From Apus apus (Eukaryota; Chordata; Aves; Apodiformes; Apodidae), in NCBI RefSeq assembly GCF_020740795.1, contig NC_067287.1, positions 10,121,501 to 10,185,500 of the forward strand: a stretch of 64,000 nucleotides of DNA. Reading direction: 5' to 3'. The position numbers were made by a program, and so were the translations under genes. The notes beneath the pieces are model-generated. The model was given only the letters and a program-made list of their open reading frames with translations. It was not told the DNA's origin and ran no database searches. Positions 59,651 through 64,000 of the stretch are shown here, one piece after another (position 1 is the first letter of the stretch; each line of letters begins with the position of its first letter).

Positions 59651-60451
59651 TTCTCTGGCCGCTGTCGGAGGGCGTTTTGTCTGCTGTTTACCCCGATCCC
59701 TCCTGCTAGATTCTTATGACTGTTCGCCGTTTGTTGTGTCCCCCGGTTTCAGAAGGAAATCCCCCTCCCTGCTGCGTTTAGCTGGGGGTTCCTAGAGCTC
59801 TGCCTTTCTCGGGTGGGCGTGTGGCCCTGGCTGACTTCTGCCTGCCGGTGTGTGGAAAGATAACCATCCTCCTCTGAGAGGTGAAAAGGAAAACATCTCG
59901 GTCCGGATGTATTCGGTTTCCTGTGAAAGGGGAGAGGTGGTTGTGTGCGTCCCAGGTGTCCTGAGGAGGAATTCGCCGGTAGTTGGGAAGTGTTTGGGTA
60001 GGAAGTACAGGGGTTGGTTTGTTTGCTTTGAAAAAAGGTTACTTTGTTACCTGTAAGGAAAAAAATGTTTGTCCTTTCGGTATCTTTCTGGCTCATTATA
60101 GGTTTGGATATCTGAAATGGTGTATTTGTACTTTTCCCCCAAAGCAGGTTTTCTGTTTTTGTTTGCAAGTGTGATACAGAAGACAGGTATAAAAAGAAGC
60201 CCTGCCAAGACCTTTATCCTACAGAGACCTGTCTTGTTTGAATGAATGTGGTGCAAGAGAAAGGGAGGCATGGTTAGGAGCTTTTGCCTTGTGTGGCTAA
60301 TGTTACATGAATCTCTATTTTCCTTCTCTAAAAAGATGGAAGACTGTTTGGCAAAAAAAATGGAAATCACTGTTTCGGAAGCTGAAAAACGGACTGGGAA
60401 GAATGCCATGAACATGCAAGAAACATACACTGCTTACCTCATTGAGACAAG
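59235..60451 (+). CDS. SNX4: SNX4 (sorting nexin 4), first two exons
   Basis: Sorting nexin 4, a PX-BAR protein that binds PI3P on early endosomes and drives recycling of cargo such as the transferrin receptor; it also has a role in autophagy. Exon 1 (59235-59342) opens at an ATG in a good context (GCCCATGG) and encodes 36 residues of acidic, Pro- and Ala-rich sequence. Exon 2 (60336-60451) gives the conserved start of the PX region, KKMEITVSEAEKRTGKNAMN and MQETYTAYLIETR, nearly identical to human. The N-terminus is shorter than human and unlike it, which is normal for this disordered leader. The exon with the rest of the PX domain is not in the remaining 3.5 kb and must lie beyond the window. 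Same relative orientation to OSBPL11 as in human. Confidence 0.93.
59343..60335 (+). other. SNX4: SNX4 intron 1
   Basis: The first 300 bases belong to the CpG island; the rest is ordinary AT-rich intron. No further feature seen. Confidence 0.8.
60336..60451 (+). CDS. SNX4: SNX4 exon 2: start of PX domain
   Basis: Acceptor CCTTCTCTAAAAAG ends at 60335, a weak, A-interrupted acceptor. Encodes MEDCLAKKMEITVSEAEK to YLIETR, ending at donor GTGGGT with a split arginine. Confidence 0.93.
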
Positions 60452-63400
60452 GTGGGTGATGCGAGCTCACTCTCAGAGTATGTGGTTGTGCTGTTCCAAA
60501 CAGATTCTTCCTCCTTCTGTGCCTAAAAATATTCAGGTACAATTGATAAGAGGGTTGAGCTGGTTTTTTGATTTGTTACGTAGTTACCAAGCTACGCTGG
60601 AGGATCTCTTCCCATGAAAACTTGGCATCTAATCTCCATTTTGGTGTTGTGTAGCTGTGTACTGAAGCTCTTCATTTGGAGCTAGGTGGAAAAACATGTT
60701 CTTGAAAGAAGTTGCTTTAATGTGGTGTCAACAACTGCTCAGTTACTTCTTAGACATGGGTTGGATAACTTTAGATACTTATGTATGAGGTTATATGTGC
60801 AGCTTGTATGTGAGAGAGATTGTGCGTTGCAGTCTAACGTAATGGTCAGGCTTGTTTGAGATCACAAGAAAATAAAGAAGTCTTGTGACTTGTGTGATGT
60901 GGTCAAAATTTACTTCTCCACTAATATTTGAAGTACTTTGCTTGATCTGATCACCCCATGCTCGTTGTAGATGCTTTAAGGGTTAGGATTAATTAACTCA
61001 AACCAGGACACACTTTCCTTTCTTCATACTAGCTTGAAATTTCACTGGAGAACTTAACTGCTTTCAATCTCGGTGTGTTAACAAGATTATTGGTACAAGT
61101 ATGGCAAACATGCTTGGTGCCATGAAGACAACTTGCAATTTTAAGTACTGAGTAGTGAATAAAGCTCTCTTCTAACTTACCCTTACTTCCCAAGCAGTCA
61201 CAGATGACTCCCATTATGTAGGATCATGTTACTCAGCTGAAGCAAGGATTTCAAAATTAGACTTTATTAGGAGTTTTGTCTCTTTCCTTTTTTATGTTAA
61301 CAGTTTTAACCTCTGGGCCTTGTCCTGGGAATGATCTGCTGTACAGATAAAGCCTGAAACAAAGCAGTTGCATTTTGTGAAGGCTCTGGAGAGCTCAAAT
61401 TGTTATACTATTTACATAAGTCTTCTAGTTACTCGCTGAAAGGCTTCTTAGCTTGTTTAACTGGTGAAGGGACAAACCAGTTACACTGGCTGCAGACCTA
61501 CTGGGATACATTTACTGTATTTTTGCTAAACTTGAAGAATAAAATCCAAAGTAGACATGCATTATATTTTTCAAATATTGGGGCTCTTTGGCAGTTGCAC
61601 AGATGTTGAAAAAGTACTTTTACAGTGTATTGATATTCAAGACCACATCATGTAAGTATTGTAATTTTTCTTTTCATGATACTTCTGAAGGAAAAAAAGA
61701 AGAAAATTGGACTCATTGGTGTCTAACTGTGATGTGAAGTATACTCTGGGGGCATCTTTATGCAGCCCCAGAACATGCTGACTGCATCTCCTTTCTCAGT
61801 CAACCTTACATTACTTTAGACTCAGTCTTGCTGGTCTCTCCCAGTGGTTCTTTCATAGTGGCAAAGCTGTATTTTGCTGCACAGATTGCTTTCTTTCATT
61901 GAGATTTATTTTATTCTGTGGTCAGCAAATACCAAGACCAATTACATGTTTGTCATGGAACTATTGAAAGTGTGGGTTTGTTGCATCCCTAATAAAATAG
62001 GTTCTTTATTCCTTTTGCTGAGAAAGCAAGATTTCTTGCATAAATATAATTGCTGGCTATTAAATGTGCTTCCTGCTGAGCCTGTAGCTGTAGGTGGGCT
62101 TCACAGCAATTTGTCTGTGGGTAATAGGATATTTTGTAGCTGAAGAATACAACTCAGTTTATAGTAATATAAAAGGAAGACCACTTAATAATAGTTGCAT
62201 TACATTTATGTGACCTGGGGTTCTGCAGTTACTGCTAACTAGGATTTAATTTCAGTTTGAATTGAGGAATTGCATGCATCTGGGTCAGTAAGAGACATGA
62301 GATGGATGCAATTACAGCCACTTTATTTGTTACAGAACAGGAGCCGAGTCCCTAAACTTTTAACATGTTAGTTTCACCAGTGCTGAAGAAACTGTTTTCA
62401 AAATGCAAGTGATGGTGTTGCTTCCTCTTTCTTCTCAAAATGGAAAGATTTCTTACCATTTTCACACTTTCAGGTGTATTTTGTTTATTTTTTTTTTAAA
62501 GTGATATTATGTGTCCAGGTAGATCTCTTTCTTTGAGACAAAACAAACTCTGCTGCTGGAGACTGCAGAGCCTCAGCAAATTCCAAGGGTTGTGCTTCCT
62601 GAAAGCATCTCCTTTATTCTTGGTTTATGCCTTTCTGCATTAACTAAGTAGATTTTTGTGGTGAGCTATTTCTGTGGAATTAGTTTTGAAGTCAGTGTGT
62701 TTCACAGCTTCCATTAAAATGTACAGTTATTTAAAAATAACTTAGTTTTTATATTCTCCCTGTGAGAACAGATGAACACTTCCACCTCTGTGGGAAATGG
62801 CATTAAGGCAAATACAAGTTCTTATAATTAAGATGCATAACTAGATATTCCTTCTTGAGGTGTAGGTGCTCAGCATGTCATTTGCCTTCTATAAGGGAAA
62901 TGGCAGATATCCAGGACCTCACTTAAATTCAGATTTGCTTGCTTTTTAGACATTCAGGCAGCTGTGTTTTATACCAGTCTGCATGAAGCTGCAAGGACTG
63001 AGATAGTGTAAAACCCAGATTTTGACTCCTGGTCTGGTACCTGTTGTTTTCCATGACAGAAAGGAGAATGCACATCTAAGTGCTCTGTGTTGATTGACTT
63101 TTAATATATTCAGAGGCATCTTTTTTCCTTGTTCTCCTTCAAAGTAAACAATTTCTTCTGTAGTGGTAGGACTTCCATTTAGTTAACTTCTGGCCCTACT
63201 GACTTTCAGATCTCTAACCTGGTCTTCCTGGTCACTCAGTATGGTGATGAGTGTGGTTTGTTTTTTTTAAATGTGGCTTTAGGAAAAGGTAACACAACTT
63301 TTTGCAGTCTAATAGCTGGCTGCTTAATAGCAGGATCCCTGGTTTCCAGCCCCTACTAGTCTTTATCTCCTTTTGAAGTAATTTGGCTGGGTGGCTTACT

Positions 63401-64000
63401 CTATTTGCTTTTTACTCTCCCTGTGTGTCTGGGAAAGTTACTAATCTTATCTCTGCTTTCAGTATTTGGAAAGTTTTCCATTAGTTAAATTGTGACATGA
63501 GTGATACCTGCTTCTCCCTTAAGACCTTGGATTGCCCATCCAAAGAATAAGGACTTCAAAGAAAGCTGCTGCAAGAGAAATGAGCTTGGAATCAGTAGCC
63601 AGCCAGGTCACACAGTTCAGTGGTAGCAATGCTGCACCATGGGACATCAGGAGGTTTTCCTTTGTTGTGTTTGTCTTGAGTTCCTTGCCCAAAGTCTTGT
63701 GCCACACATTGGGTTAGGTGAAGAGCCCAGGTGTGTGTTTCCTGGGGAGAGGCACAGATTGAGTGCCTGCAGAGGTATCCTGTCTTTTGATAAAACAACA
63801 ACATGCACATTTTGGTCATTGAGAGTCAGGAAGACTTGTCTGTTCCATCTGAAGGAGGTATTGGGAGAAAAGGAAAAAAGTCTGGATGCAGCATGAACTT
63901 TAAACAAGGGAGAGTCAGGAGATGAAAGACAATGGAGGAGCTAAAAACTTACCGTACTGCTGATTTTTACTTAATTGATCATATGAATCATTTTAGTTCA
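60452..64000 (+). other. SNX4: SNX4 intron 2 (partial)
   Basis: AT-rich intronic DNA up to the window end. No SNX4 PX exon, repeat 3' end or RNA gene was recognised in it. Confidence 0.75.

Noticed and set aside
59229-59795. 188-codon frame starting at SNX4 exon 1
   Set aside because: Only the first 36 codons from ATG 59235 are exon; the rest reads through the donor at 59343 into CpG-island intron.
60478-60617. Stretch resembling FDLLRSY after SNX4 exon 2
   Set aside because: It recalls the FELLRSY motif of the next SNX4 exon, but surrounding residues do not match and there is no acceptor; it is frame read-through into intron.

Overview
The window is a piece of a bird genome. Five fragments of CR1-type LINEs with their typical 3' ends, multi-exon vertebrate genes with short introns, and a GC-rich CpG-island promoter beside AT-rich introns all fit an avian autosome. 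Species cannot be told from the sequence.

Layout. Bases 1-14,531 (+) hold the last seven coding exons of OSBPL11 (ORP11, an oxysterol-binding-protein-related lipid transfer protein); its PH-domain exons lie before the window. An intergenic stretch with its probable 3' UTR follows. Bases 19,521-50,220 (-) hold a complete seven-exon gene for a TGF-beta type II receptor-like serine/threonine kinase of 562 residues. Its coding exons join in frame with matching phases, and all kinase catalytic residues are present. It is not the ordinary TGFBR2 orthologue: the ectodomain keeps the 12-cysteine pattern, but the ligand-contact surface, juxtamembrane region and C-terminal tail are diverged. From 50.2 to 57 kb there is mostly non-coding DNA with one CR1 fragment, and then a possible terminal exon of an unknown minus-strand transcript (about 56,975-57,421). 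From 58.9 kb a CpG island carries the first exon of SNX4 (+, sorting nexin 4). A second SNX4 exon follows at 60.3 kb; the rest of that gene lies beyond the window.

Main point. In human, OSBPL11 and SNX4 are neighbours on 3q21 in the same relative orientation as here, with no TGF-beta receptor between them, whereas TGFBR2 and OSBPL10 (the closest relative of OSBPL11) lie close together and tail to tail on 3p. The gene between OSBPL11 and SNX4 is therefore best read as a second, ancient TGFBR2 paralogue, probably a whole-genome-duplication copy kept in this bird and lost in the human lineage. The three genes are not a functional operon-like unit; ORP11 and SNX4 both act in endosome/Golgi membrane traffic, while the receptor is a plasma-membrane signalling protein.
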